Shown here one piece after another: positions 8,237 through 15,951 of a stretch of DNA of 64,000 nt (its first letter is position 1; each line of letters begins with the position of its first letter). The notes below the pieces were generated by a model. It saw only the letters and a list, made by a program, of their open reading frames with translations, did no database searches and was not told the origin of the DNA. The stretch is from NCBI RefSeq assembly GCF_900103275.1, contig NZ_FNGP01000001.1, forward strand, positions 992,001 to 1,056,000, written 5' to 3'. Source of the DNA: Tessaracoccus oleiagri. GTDB lineage: Bacteria; Actinomycetota; Actinomycetes; Propionibacteriales; Propionibacteriaceae. The translations under genes and the position numbers were made by a program.

Positions 8237-9580
8237 ATGCTCTCCACCACCCTCAACGACCCGGGCGCCGCACCCGAGGACAGGCTCGCGGCACTCCGGG
8301 CGCACCTCGACGGGGCGCCCGCGATGCGCGCGTTCACGAGGGAGTCCAACAACCACATCCACACGATCTACAGCTTCAGCCCGTACACCCCGACGATGGC
8401 GTGCCTCCGCGGCCGCGAGGCGGGGCTGCAGGTGGTGGGCTCGGTGGACCACGACTCCATCGCCGCCGCCGCCGAGATGCGGGAGGCGGGTGCGATGCTG
8501 GGGATGGGCGTCGTGACCGGCTTCGAGTGCCGCGTGAAGCTGCAGAGCCTCGCGGAGGAGGAGTCCGGGCAGGCCCGGTTCGCCGACGTGAAGCTCAACA
8601 ACCCGGACAGCGCCGGTGTCGCCTACGTCACCGTCCAGGGAATCCCCGCGCGGAGCCGGGCGCGCGTCGAGGAGTTCCTCGCGCCCATCCGCGCCGCCCG
8701 CCTCGAACGCACCCGGGCGATGGCCGAGGCCGCCAACGCCATCCTGGCCTCGGTCGACGCCCCCGGCTTCGACTTCGACCGCGACGTGGTGGGCATCTCC
8801 CAGTACGCCCGCGGAGGCACGGTCACCGAACGCCACCTGCTCTTTGCGATGGCGACCGCGCTCGTCGACGGCTTCGGACGCGGCCCGGCGCTCGTGGAGG
8901 GCCTCGACCGCATGGGCGCCACGACGACCGGCACGGCCCGGCAGCGGCTCGCCGACGCGGACAACCCGCACCTCGTCTATGACCTGCTCGGCGTGCTCAA
9001 GGCCGAGTACCTCGACCGCTTCTACATCCAGCCCGACCACGTCGAGCGAGGCGGCGAACTGCCCGACGCGCGCACAGTCGTCGAGTTCGCCAAGTCGGTG
9101 GGCGCCGTGCCCTGCTACGCGTACCTCGGCGACGTCACCGCCTCGCCCACGGGCGACAAGAAGGCGGAGAAGTTCGAGGACGACTACCTCGACGAGCTGG
9201 TCGGCCACCTCGCCGCGCTCGGCTTCCCCGCCATCACCTACATGCCGCCTCGCAACACCCCGGAGCAACTCGAGCGGCTGGCGCGGCTGTGCGCCGAGCA
9301 CGGCCTGATGGAGGTCTCCGGCGTCGACATCAACACGCCCCGCCAGGAGTTCGGCTGCCCCGAGCTCTCGGAGCCGCGCTTCGCACACCTCAACACGTCC
9401 ACCTGGGCGCTCGTCGCTCACGAGGTCCTCGCCGAGCAGCCGGGCCACGGCCTGCTCGACCCCGCGGATCCGCTCGCGGACCTGCCGCTGCGCGAGCGCG
9501 TCGAGCGCTACGGCGCACTCGGCCCCCGCCTGGTGGCGGGTGAATCCCCCGAAACGACCATGAAGGAACTGGCACGATGA
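8237..9580 (+). CDS. PHP-domain metal-dependent hydrolase, substrate unknown
   Basis: 447 aa. The PHP signature is clear near the N-terminus: NNHIHTIYSFSPYTPTMAC (HxH motif) and SVDHDSIAAAAEM (DHD). Further metal-type residues may be H361 in the last third and the segment MEVSGVDINTPRQEFGC. PHP proteins hydrolyse phosphoesters (histidinol phosphatase, polymerase-associated domains). A phosphatase step on a sugar phosphate is the simplest guess. It starts 9 nt after deoR with a GAGAGGAA ribosome site, and its stop overlaps the start of the SDR gene by 4 nt. The long central part (about 110-300) matches nothing I recognise. Confidence 0.72.
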   Translation: MLSTTLNDPGAAPEDRLAALRAHLDGAPAMRAFTRESNNHIHTIYSFSPYTPTMACLRGREAGLQVVGSVDHDSIAAAAEMREAGAMLGMGVVTGFECRVKLQSLAEEESGQARFADVKLNNPDSAGVAYVTVQGIPARSRARVEEFLAPIRAARLERTRAMAEAANAILASVDAPGFDFDRDVVGISQYARGGTVTERHLLFAMATALVDGFGRGPALVEGLDRMGATTTGTARQRLADADNPHLVYDLLGVLKAEYLDRFYIQPDHVERGGELPDARTVVEFAKSVGAVPCYAYLGDVTASPTGDKKAEKFEDDYLDELVGHLAALGFPAITYMPPRNTPEQLERLARLCAEHGLMEVSGVDINTPRQEFGCPELSEPRFAHLNTSTWALVAHEVLAEQPGHGLLDPADPLADLPLRERVERYGALGPRLVAGESPETTMKELAR

Positions 9581-10665
9581 TGCACTCCCTGTCGCCCCGA
9601 CTCCGCGGCCTCCTCATGGCGGCGCACGGCGTGCCCGTCGTGCTGCGCCCGAGCGACGAGGCACCGGACGTCACGCTCACCGCCGGGGGCGACGGCTCCC
9701 TGGAGGCGCCTGAGACGCCCATCGACCTGCCCGCGGTGATCCGTGTGGTGTCCGGCGACGAGCAGCGCACCGTCCGCGCCGAGGTGCTGCCCGGCGCCGT
9801 GCCGGTGCTGGACCCCCGTGATCGCGGGGCGGCCTCGGCGGCGAGCAGGTCGGCGGTCGTCGCCGGCCGGGTCGCGCTCGTGACCGGCGGTGCCCAGGGA
9901 TTCGGCGAGGAGATCGTCCGCGCGCTGCACGCCTCCGGGGCGTGGGTGTACATCGCCGACCTCAACACCGACGGCGCCACCGCGCTCGCCGACGAGCTGG
10001 GGGAGCGCGCCACCGCGGTGGCGGTCAACGTCGCCGACGAGGACTCGGTGGCGGCGATGGCGAGGGTCGTCGTCGACACCACGGGCGGCCTCGACCTCGT
10101 GATCTCCAACGCGGGCATCGCCCGCGCCGGCTCGGTGCTGGAGCAGCCGCTGGCGGAGTTCGCGCTGTCCACCGACGTGAACTACGTCGCCTTCTTCCTG
10201 GTCACCAAGCACCTCGGGCGGATCCTGCGGGACCAGCACGCCGGCGGCCCCGGCTGGCTCACGGACATCATCCAGATCAACTCGAAGTCCGGACTCCGCG
10301 GCTCGAACCGCAACGGCGCCTACGCCGGCTCGAAGTTCGGCGGCATCGGCTTGGTCCAGAGCTTCGCCCTGGAGCTCGTCGAGCACGGGGTGAAGGTCAA
10401 CGCGATATGCCCCGGCAACTTCCTCGACGGGCCGCTGTGGTCCGACCCGGTGAAGGGCCTGTTCGTGCAGTACTGGAAGTCGGGCAAGGTGCCCGGCGCG
10501 AAGAGTGTCGACGACGTGCGTCGCCACTACGAGGCGCAGGTGCCGATGCGTCGAGGCACGTTCGGCGCCGACGTGATGCGCGCGGTCTACTACCTCGTCG
10601 AGCAGGCCTACGAGACGGGCCAGGCGCTACCGGTCACCGGCGGGCAGGTCATGCTCAGCAGCTGA
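9577..10665 (+). CDS. SrlD-like short-chain dehydrogenase with N-terminal extension
   Basis: 362 aa. A classical SDR core begins near residue 97: ALVTGGAQGFGEEIVRAL (cofactor loop), NAGIARAG, INSKSG and YAGSK (catalytic Ser, Tyr and Lys). The C-terminus, CPGNFLDGPLWSDP followed by a VPMRRGTFGADV stretch and TGGQVML, resembles sorbitol-6-phosphate 2-dehydrogenase (SrlD), which oxidises a hexitol-6-phosphate to a 2-ketose-6-phosphate. About 95 extra residues precede the SDR fold and match nothing I recognise. It is translationally coupled to the PHP gene (ATGA overlap). Paired with the SorE-like reductase it would complete a C2-to-C5 carbonyl shift. The true substrate is not shown by sequence. 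Confidence 0.78.
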   Translation: MMHSLSPRLRGLLMAAHGVPVVLRPSDEAPDVTLTAGGDGSLEAPETPIDLPAVIRVVSGDEQRTVRAEVLPGAVPVLDPRDRGAASAASRSAVVAGRVALVTGGAQGFGEEIVRALHASGAWVYIADLNTDGATALADELGERATAVAVNVADEDSVAAMARVVVDTTGGLDLVISNAGIARAGSVLEQPLAEFALSTDVNYVAFFLVTKHLGRILRDQHAGGPGWLTDIIQINSKSGLRGSNRNGAYAGSKFGGIGLVQSFALELVEHGVKVNAICPGNFLDGPLWSDPVKGLFVQYWKSGKVPGAKSVDDVRRHYEAQVPMRRGTFGADVMRAVYYLVEQAYETGQALPVTGGQVMLSS

Positions 10666-11511
10666 GCCGGGCTCCCCGTCGGACGGGATCCCCGCCTCCT
10701 CCAGCGCGGCCCACGCCTGGTCCTCGCCGTCGAACAGTTCCCGGCCGGCCAGCATGTAGGCCGACAGGTACGCCTCGCGCGCCTCGTCATCGCGTCCCTG
10801 GCACCGGAGAGCATCGCCGAGGCGCAGCCACACGTAGCCGTTGCCGGTCCCGCCGGGGGCGCGCGTCGCGATCCGGGCGGCCTGCTCGGCCTCGAGGAAG
10901 TGCGCCGACTCCAGGCAGGCGTCGCAGAGGCCGACGTAGAGGTCCAGCGACTCCTCCCACTGCGTGTACGGCTGGGGGAGCAGCGCGATCGCGGCGGCGT
11001 AGGCCGCAGCCGCAGCGCCCGGTGCGTCGCGTTCCATGAACGCATCGGCCTCGGCGGACTGGCGCGCCACCTCGGCCACGACGGCGTCGTCGAGCTCGTC
11101 CTCGATCTCGCCGACGCCCGGCTCCGGCACCCGGACGTCCCAGCCGGCGCCGGGTCCGGGTCCCGGGTGCGCAGTCGGCTCCTCCGCGCGTCGCTCGTTC
11201 AGCCTCGCCAGCAGGGAGTCGACGAGCGCCCGCGACTCGGTGGTGTGCGGGGTGTGGGCCTCGTTCAGACGGTCGATCCAGATCACTGCCTCGTCGAGCC
11301 GGCCGGTGTCGATGCACAGGCCCGCCATGTCACGGGTGATCGTCTGCCCGTAGTAGTCCCACTTGAGCTTCGGCTCCGGCAGGAGTTCCCACGCCTCGCG
11401 CCATTTCGCGCGCGCAGTGGCGTGGTCACCCGCGTCGCGGGCGTCGTGCCCCTCGTTGACCAGGTCGTCGAGCGTCGGCTCGAGTGCGCTTTCCACCGTC
11501 GGCCTCTTCAT
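10627..11511 (-). CDS. Tetratricopeptide-repeat-like hypothetical protein
   Basis: 294 aa, acidic, no signal peptide or membrane segment. Two helical repeat blocks are visible: residues about 15-105 (HATARAKWREAWELLPEP, GLCIDTGRLDEAVIWIDRL) and about 150-275 (AAAYAAAIALLPQPYTQWEE, LEAEQAARIATRAPGG, CQGRDDEAREAYLSAYMLAG), separated by a Pro/Gly-rich linker. This is typical of TPR scaffold proteins. The 3' end overlaps the convergent SDR gene by 39 nt. TAGGAT stands 6 nt before the ATG, so the mRNA may be leaderless. It looks unrelated to the sugar genes on both sides, and its function is unknown. Confidence 0.75.
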   Translation of the reverse strand: MKRPTVESALEPTLDDLVNEGHDARDAGDHATARAKWREAWELLPEPKLKWDYYGQTITRDMAGLCIDTGRLDEAVIWIDRLNEAHTPHTTESRALVDSLLARLNERRAEEPTAHPGPGPGAGWDVRVPEPGVGEIEDELDDAVVAEVARQSAEADAFMERDAPGAAAAAYAAAIALLPQPYTQWEESLDLYVGLCDACLESAHFLEAEQAARIATRAPGGTGNGYVWLRLGDALRCQGRDDEAREAYLSAYMLAGRELFDGEDQAWAALEEAGIPSDGEPGSAAEHDLPAGDR

Positions 11512-11517
11512 GGGCCG

Positions 11518-11523
11518 ATCCTA
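11518..11523 (-). promoter_or_regulatory. -10 element of the TPR gene, leaderless start
   Basis: TAGGAT on the minus strand with 6 nt before the ATG and no Shine-Dalgarno. This places the transcription start at or next to the start codon. Confidence 0.45.
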
Positions 11524-11563
11524 CGATCGACGGCGTGCCACGAGGCCGTTTCCGGCCGCAGCG

Positions 11564-12238
11564 TCAGTCGGGGAGACGGTCGGTGCCGTAGACCTTCTTC
11601 CAGTCCGCGGAGAACTGGTCGACGGCCGCGACGATGTCCGGGGCGCCGAGGGCCACCTCGAGCAGGCTCGGGGGCATCGTCACCGCGTGGGCGCCCGCCT
11701 CGAGGGCGTGCGACACCTGGGCGATGTTCTTGAAGCTCGCCGCCATGATCTTCGTGGACGCGTCGAAGCGGTCGATGAAGGCCGCCAGCGCGGCGATCGT
11801 GTCGCGGGTGTCGATGTCCAGGCTCTGCATCCGGTTGTAGTACGGCGCGAGGTAGTCCACGCCGGAGGCGATCGCCATGAAGCCCTGCGTCTTCGAGTAG
11901 ATGGCGGTGGCGGTCACGCGCACGCCGTCGGCCTTCAGCGCGCGCATCGCACGCACCCCGTCGGCGGTCGTCGGCACCTTGACGTACACCTGGTCGTCGA
12001 TGTTCGTGAGGAGGCGGCGGGCGTCGTCGAGAATGCCCTGGTAGTCGGTGGCCACCACCTGGACGTGGAGCGTCCGGTCGGGCCCGATGATCTCGCGGAT
12101 GCGGCGGAAGTGGGCGTAGAACTCCACCTTGCCCTCGCGCCGCAGGATCGTGGGGTTGGTGGTGACCCCGGTGAACGGGTAGATCGGCGTGAGCCGCTCG
12201 ATCGCCTTCAGGCTGGCCGTGTCGAACAGGATGTCCAT
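11564..12238 (-). CDS. FSA/TalC-type fructose-6-phosphate aldolase-like protein
   Basis: 224 aa, the length of the small transaldolase/FSA group. It begins MDILFDTASLKAIERL, followed by GVTTNPTI (residues 24-31) and the Schiff-base lysine in QVYVKVP (K87), then VTATAIYSKTQGFMA, YNRMQSLDID and KIMAASFKN. FSA enzymes cleave or form the C3-C4 bond of a 2-ketose-6-phosphate, releasing glyceraldehyde-3-phosphate plus dihydroxyacetone, or hydroxyacetone from 1-deoxy sugars. The start was set at the ATG after AAGGAGGAAC; an open frame extends further upstream but through the operator region. It is divergent from the second deoR and shares its control region. Confidence 0.85.
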   Translation of the reverse strand: MDILFDTASLKAIERLTPIYPFTGVTTNPTILRREGKVEFYAHFRRIREIIGPDRTLHVQVVATDYQGILDDARRLLTNIDDQVYVKVPTTADGVRAMRALKADGVRVTATAIYSKTQGFMAIASGVDYLAPYYNRMQSLDIDTRDTIAALAAFIDRFDASTKIMAASFKNIAQVSHALEAGAHAVTMPPSLLEVALGAPDIVAAVDQFSADWKKVYGTDRLPD

Positions 12239-12303
12239 TGGTTCCTCCTTCGCCCGCACCATCGTGCGCCCGAAAGAGGCGGCCGTGTGTGGGCGACGCA
12301 AAA

Positions 12304-12370
12304 AGACTACGCGAAACCGCAAAAAAAGTTGAGCGAAAGTCTTTCGAAAGCAGACGAAAGGTCTTAGGCT
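12304..12370. promoter_or_regulatory. Divergent control region with CGAAAG/CTTTCG operator array
   Basis: CGAAAG occurs at 12334-12339, 12345-12350 and 12355-12360 (spacing 11 and 10), with CGAAA at 12312-12316 two turns away. The middle copy forms the palindrome CTTTCGAAAG (12341-12350). For deoR2 a -10 TAGGCT (12365-12370) stands 17 bp from TTTCGA (12342-12347). For the aldolase a minus-strand TAGTCT (12304-12309) is a candidate -10. The array matches the CTTTC boxes before the SorE-like gene. Confidence 0.6.
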
Positions 12371-12407
12371 GGTGGAACCGAAGGTGGAAGCCGGTCGAGG
12401 AGGACGA

Positions 12408-13160
12408 GTGAACGACGAGCGTGGCGGTCGCGAGGTCGCGATCCTGACGCGCCTGTCCGACGCCGGCTCCGTGAGCGTCGCCGAGCTCGCCGAGCAGCTG
12501 GGTGTCTCCGTGGTGACCGTGCGCGCGGACCTCAAGTCGCTGGAGGAGCAGGGCATGCTCGTCCGCACCCGGGGCGGCGCGAAGCCCTTGGCCTACAAGA
12601 CGATCTTCCAGAGGGAGCGCGTCAACGTCGACCAGAAGCGGCGGATCGCCACCGAGGCGGCGAAGCTCGTCGCGGACAATGACACCGTACTGATCGAGGC
12701 GGGCACGACCGCTGCCATGATCGTCCGCTTCCTGACCGGGCGACGCGGGGTCCAGATCGTCACCAACTCCACCCTCGTGTTCAACAACGCGCGCTTCAAC
12801 CCCGCGCTCAACATCATCCTCACCGGCGGCGTCTTCCGCCGGGAGTCCGAGTCGCTCGTCGGCCCCACCGCCGAACGCGCGGTACGCGAGTTCAACACCC
12901 GGATCGCGTTCCTCGGCACCGACGGCTTCTCGCCGGAGCGGGGGCTCACCACCGGGTTCGTCGAGGGCGCCCAGGTGGCGGCCCTCATGCACGAGCGCGC
13001 CGAGGAGACGTGGCTCGTCGCGGATTCGAGCAAGTTCGGCCAGGCGGGATTCGTGAGCTTCCTGCCCCTGGCCGCCATCACAGGAATCATCACCGACGCA
13101 GGGTTGTCGGCCGAGGCGGTCGAGGCCCTGTCGGAACACACGCAAGTACGCGTGGTCTAG
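12408..13160 (+). CDS. DeoR/GlpR-family transcriptional regulator (second paralog)
   Basis: 250 aa. Helix-turn-helix SVAELAEQLGVSVVTVRADL at about residues 23-42, then the sugar-phosphate sensor domain (IEAGTTAAMIVRFL, ILTGGVFRRESESLVG, LVADSSKFGQAGFVSF). The GTG start is preceded by CGAGGAGG; an in-frame ATG 36 nt earlier has no ribosome site and overlaps the promoter. It leads the E2-E3-E1 operon, 9 nt before E2. It is close in sequence to the DeoR at 7478-8227, and both probably recognise CTTTC-type boxes, so cross-regulation is likely. Confidence 0.93.
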   Translation: MNDERGGREVAILTRLSDAGSVSVAELAEQLGVSVVTVRADLKSLEEQGMLVRTRGGAKPLAYKTIFQRERVNVDQKRRIATEAAKLVADNDTVLIEAGTTAAMIVRFLTGRRGVQIVTNSTLVFNNARFNPALNIILTGGVFRRESESLVGPTAERAVREFNTRIAFLGTDGFSPERGLTTGFVEGAQVAALMHERAEETWLVADSSKFGQAGFVSFLPLAAITGIITDAGLSAEAVEALSEHTQVRVV

Positions 13161-13169
13161 GAGGAAACA

Positions 13170-14540
13170 ATGGCGACCGTCGTAGTGATGCCCGCGCTGG
13201 GCAACAGCGTGGAGAGCTGCCTGATCATCGGCTGGTCCGTGGCCGAGGGCGACCAGGTGCGCGAGAACGACACCCTCTGCGAGGTGGAGACCGACAAGGC
13301 CTCCATGGAGGTGCCGTCCACCGCGTCCGGCACCGTCCTGAAGCTGCTCTGGGAGGCGGGGGACGACGTACCCGTCATGCAGCCGTTGGTCGTGGTCGGC
13401 GAGCCGGGCGAGGACCCCGGCCCGGCGCTCAACGACGCCGGCTGGGACGCCTCCGGCGACGAGGTGGAGGCCGCCTCCGCGCCGGTCGCCGAGCCCGAGC
13501 CGGAGCCCGCCGCCGAGGCGCAGGCCCCGGCCGCGCGCCAGGCCGCCGACGGCGCGTCGAGCCCCCGGGCCCGCGCGCTCGCCGCGTCCGCGCACGTCGA
13601 CATCCAGACCATCGCCGAGGGTTCCGGCCCGCACGGTCGCGTGATCGAGCGCGACGTGCAGGCCGCCATCGACTCGGGCCGCGCCACGGCCGCCGCCGGA
13701 CGCGCCGGGGCCGTCGGAACCGACGTGGAGGGCACCGGCCTCGGCGGCCGCATCTCCAGCGCCGACCTCGCACGCCCCCAAACGGCAGCCGCCGAGGAGG
13801 CCCCGGCGCCGCAGCCCGCCGCCACCGCGGCCGCCCCGGCTGGTTCGTACACCGACACCCCGCTCAAGGGCATCCGCAAGGTCATCGCCGAGCGCATGAT
13901 GGCCTCGCTCAGCTCGTCGGCGCAGGTCAGCTACACCATCACCGCGGACGCGGCCGGCCTGCTGGCGCTGCGCGCCCGGTTCAAGCAGTCGGACCCGGAG
14001 CTGGGCTTCGCCGGCATCACGGTGGGCGACCTCGTCGGCTACGCGGCCGTCAAGGCGGCCGAGCGCCACCCGTCGCACAACTCCCACCTCGTCGACGGCG
14101 TGCTCCGCACCTTCGCCGACGTGCACCTCGGCTTCGCCTGCGACACCCCGCGGGGCCTCCTCGTCCCCGTCGTCCGCGACGCCTCGTCGCTCTCGCTGAA
14201 GCGTTTCTCGGAGCGCAGCAAGGAGCTCGCCCGCCAGGCGATCGACGGCACCATCAGCCCCGACGACCTCCAGGGCGCCACGTTCACGGTCAGCAACCTC
14301 GGCAGCTTCGGCGTCGAGACGTTCACCCCGGTGCTCAACGCTCCGCAGTCGGCCATCCTGGGCGTCAGCGCGATCACGCCCCGCGCCGCGGCCGGCCCCG
14401 ACGGGGAGCTCGTGCTCCAGCAGCGGATCGGCTTCTCGCTGACCGCGGACCACCGGGTGATCGACGGCGCCGACGCGGCCCGCTTCCTGCAGGACCTGGT
14501 GCGGCTCGTCGAGCACATCGAGTTCACGGTGATGGGCTAG
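13170..14540 (+). CDS. Dihydrolipoamide acyltransferase (E2) of a 2-oxoacid/acetoin-type complex
   Basis: 456 aa. One lipoyl domain (residues 1-80) with the lipoylated lysine in ETDKASMEV (K43). An Ala/Glu/Pro-rich linker is followed by a peripheral-subunit-binding domain (SPRARALAAS to GSGPHGRVIERDV, about 130-165), then by a partial repeat of its second half (GTGLGGRISSADLARP). The C-terminal catalytic domain ends with TADHRVIDGADAARFL, the family His/Asp active site. It transfers the acyl group made by E1 to CoA. The acyl group is unknown. In an operon with deoR2 upstream and E3 11 nt downstream. Confidence 0.92.
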   Translation: MATVVVMPALGNSVESCLIIGWSVAEGDQVRENDTLCEVETDKASMEVPSTASGTVLKLLWEAGDDVPVMQPLVVVGEPGEDPGPALNDAGWDASGDEVEAASAPVAEPEPEPAAEAQAPAARQAADGASSPRARALAASAHVDIQTIAEGSGPHGRVIERDVQAAIDSGRATAAAGRAGAVGTDVEGTGLGGRISSADLARPQTAAAEEAPAPQPAATAAAPAGSYTDTPLKGIRKVIAERMMASLSSSAQVSYTITADAAGLLALRARFKQSDPELGFAGITVGDLVGYAAVKAAERHPSHNSHLVDGVLRTFADVHLGFACDTPRGLLVPVVRDASSLSLKRFSERSKELARQAIDGTISPDDLQGATFTVSNLGSFGVETFTPVLNAPQSAILGVSAITPRAAAGPDGELVLQQRIGFSLTADHRVIDGADAARFLQDLVRLVEHIEFTVMG

Positions 14541-14551
14541 GAGGGCGACAG

Positions 14552-15919
14552 GTGAGCGACTACGACGTCATCGTCCTGGGCGGCGGCCCCGGCGGCTACA
14601 TCGCCGCCGAGCGCCTCGGCCACGCCGGCAAGAAGGTGCTGCTCGTCGAGGGCCAGTACCTCGGTGGCACCTGCCTCAACGTGGGCTGCATCCCCACCAA
14701 GACGCTGCTGAACGCCGCGAAGAGCTACGCCCACGCGCAGCACGGTGCCCGGATCGGGCTCACGGTGGAGGGCCTCAGCCTCGACTGGGCCAAGCTGCAG
14801 GCCTGGAAGAAGAAGGTCGTCGACACCCTCGTCGGCGGCGTCGCGCAGAGCGAGAAGAAGGCCGGCGTCGAGGTGCTGGAGGCCTACGGGCGCTTCGAGG
14901 GCCCCGGGCGCGTGAGCGCGGACGGCCGCACCTACACCGCCGAGCACGTGATCCTCGCCACCGGCTCCGTGCCGGTCATGCCGCCCATCCCCGGCGTGCG
15001 GGACAACCCCCAGGTGGTGGACTCGACGGGCTTGCTGGACATCCCCGAGCAGCCGAAGCGGCTCGTCGTCATCGGCGGCGGCGTCATCGGCATCGAGTTC
15101 GCCAGCCTCTTCGCCACGCTCGGCTCGCAGGTGAGCGTCATCGAGATGCTGCCCGAGATCGTCCCCAACATGGACACGGAACTCGCCGCCACCATGCGCC
15201 GCGCGCTGAAGGGCATCGACTTCCACCTGTCGTGCAGGGTCACGAAGGTCGACGGCGGCACCGTCCACTTCGAGACCGCCGACGGAAGCCCCGGCTCCGT
15301 CGAGGCCGACGTCGTCCTGATGGCCGTCGGCCGCAGGGCGGCTCTGGAGGGCTGGGGCGCCCAGGAGTCCGGGCTCGACATCGGCCGTGGCGGGATCGTC
15401 GTCGACGACCGGATGCGCACCAACCTGCCCGGCGTCTGGGCCGTGGGCGACGTGACCGGCCGGTCCCTGCTCGCCCACGCCGCCTACCGGATGGGTGAGG
15501 TCGCCGTCGCCAACATCCTCGACCCGCAGGCGCACCGCCGCGGCGAGGTCATGCGCTGGCACCTCGTCCCGTGGGCCGTCTACTCGCTGCCCGAGGCCGC
15601 CGGCGTCGGGCTCACAGAACAGCAGGCGCGCGCCGCCGGCCGCGACGTCGTCACCGCCACCGTGCCGGGCTACATGTCGGGCCGGTTCATCGCCGAGGAG
15701 GGGACGCAGGCCGTCGGCGCGTCGAAGATCGTCGTCGACGCGCGCACTCGCCAGGTGCTCGGCATCCACCTCCTCGCGCCCTACGCCTCCGAGGCCATCT
15801 GGGGCGCCACCGCCGTCCTCGAGACCGAACTCAGCATCGACGACCTGCGCCAGGTCGTCATCCCCCACCCCACCATCAGCGAACTCATCCGTGAGGCCGC
15901 CTGGGCCGTCAAGGCCTGA
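14552..15919 (+). CDS. lpdA: Dihydrolipoamide dehydrogenase (E3)
   Basis: 455 aa flavoprotein disulfide reductase that reoxidises the E2 lipoyl group with NAD. FAD-binding [18 protein letters not shown], redox disulfide [16 protein letters not shown]-binding [19 protein letters not shown], second FAD motif [10 protein letters not shown], and the C-terminal catalytic His in [14 protein letters not shown] are all present. The GTG start follows TAGGAGGG at suitable spacing. Dedicated to the neighbouring E2 and E1 judging by position. The glutamate expected beside the catalytic His is also present (SEL). Confidence 0.96.
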   Translation: MSDYDVIVLGGGPGGYIAAERLGHAGKKVLLVEGQYLGGTCLNVGCIPTKTLLNAAKSYAHAQHGARIGLTVEGLSLDWAKLQAWKKKVVDTLVGGVAQSEKKAGVEVLEAYGRFEGPGRVSADGRTYTAEHVILATGSVPVMPPIPGVRDNPQVVDSTGLLDIPEQPKRLVVIGGGVIGIEFASLFATLGSQVSVIEMLPEIVPNMDTELAATMRRALKGIDFHLSCRVTKVDGGTVHFETADGSPGSVEADVVLMAVGRRAALEGWGAQESGLDIGRGGIVVDDRMRTNLPGVWAVGDVTGRSLLAHAAYRMGEVAVANILDPQAHRRGEVMRWHLVPWAVYSLPEAAGVGLTEQQARAAGRDVVTATVPGYMSGRFIAEEGTQAVGASKIVVDARTRQVLGIHLLAPYASEAIWGATAVLETELSIDDLRQVVIPHPTISELIREAAWAVKA

Positions 15920-15951
15920 GCGCGCCGACGTAGAAGGAAACCAGGAGAATC

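Noticed and set aside
6965-9448. 827-aa minus-strand open frame
   Set aside because: Antisense to the SorE-like, deoR and PHP genes, no recognisable domain, composition of a shadow frame.
12372-12407. Earlier ATG for the second DeoR
   Set aside because: It would add 12 residues overlapping the predicted -10 region; the GTG at 12408 has an AGGAGG site and gives the same length as the paralog.
11508-14516. 1002-aa minus-strand open frame
   Set aside because: Covers deoR2, E2 and the aldolase in a different frame; no domain and no ribosome site.
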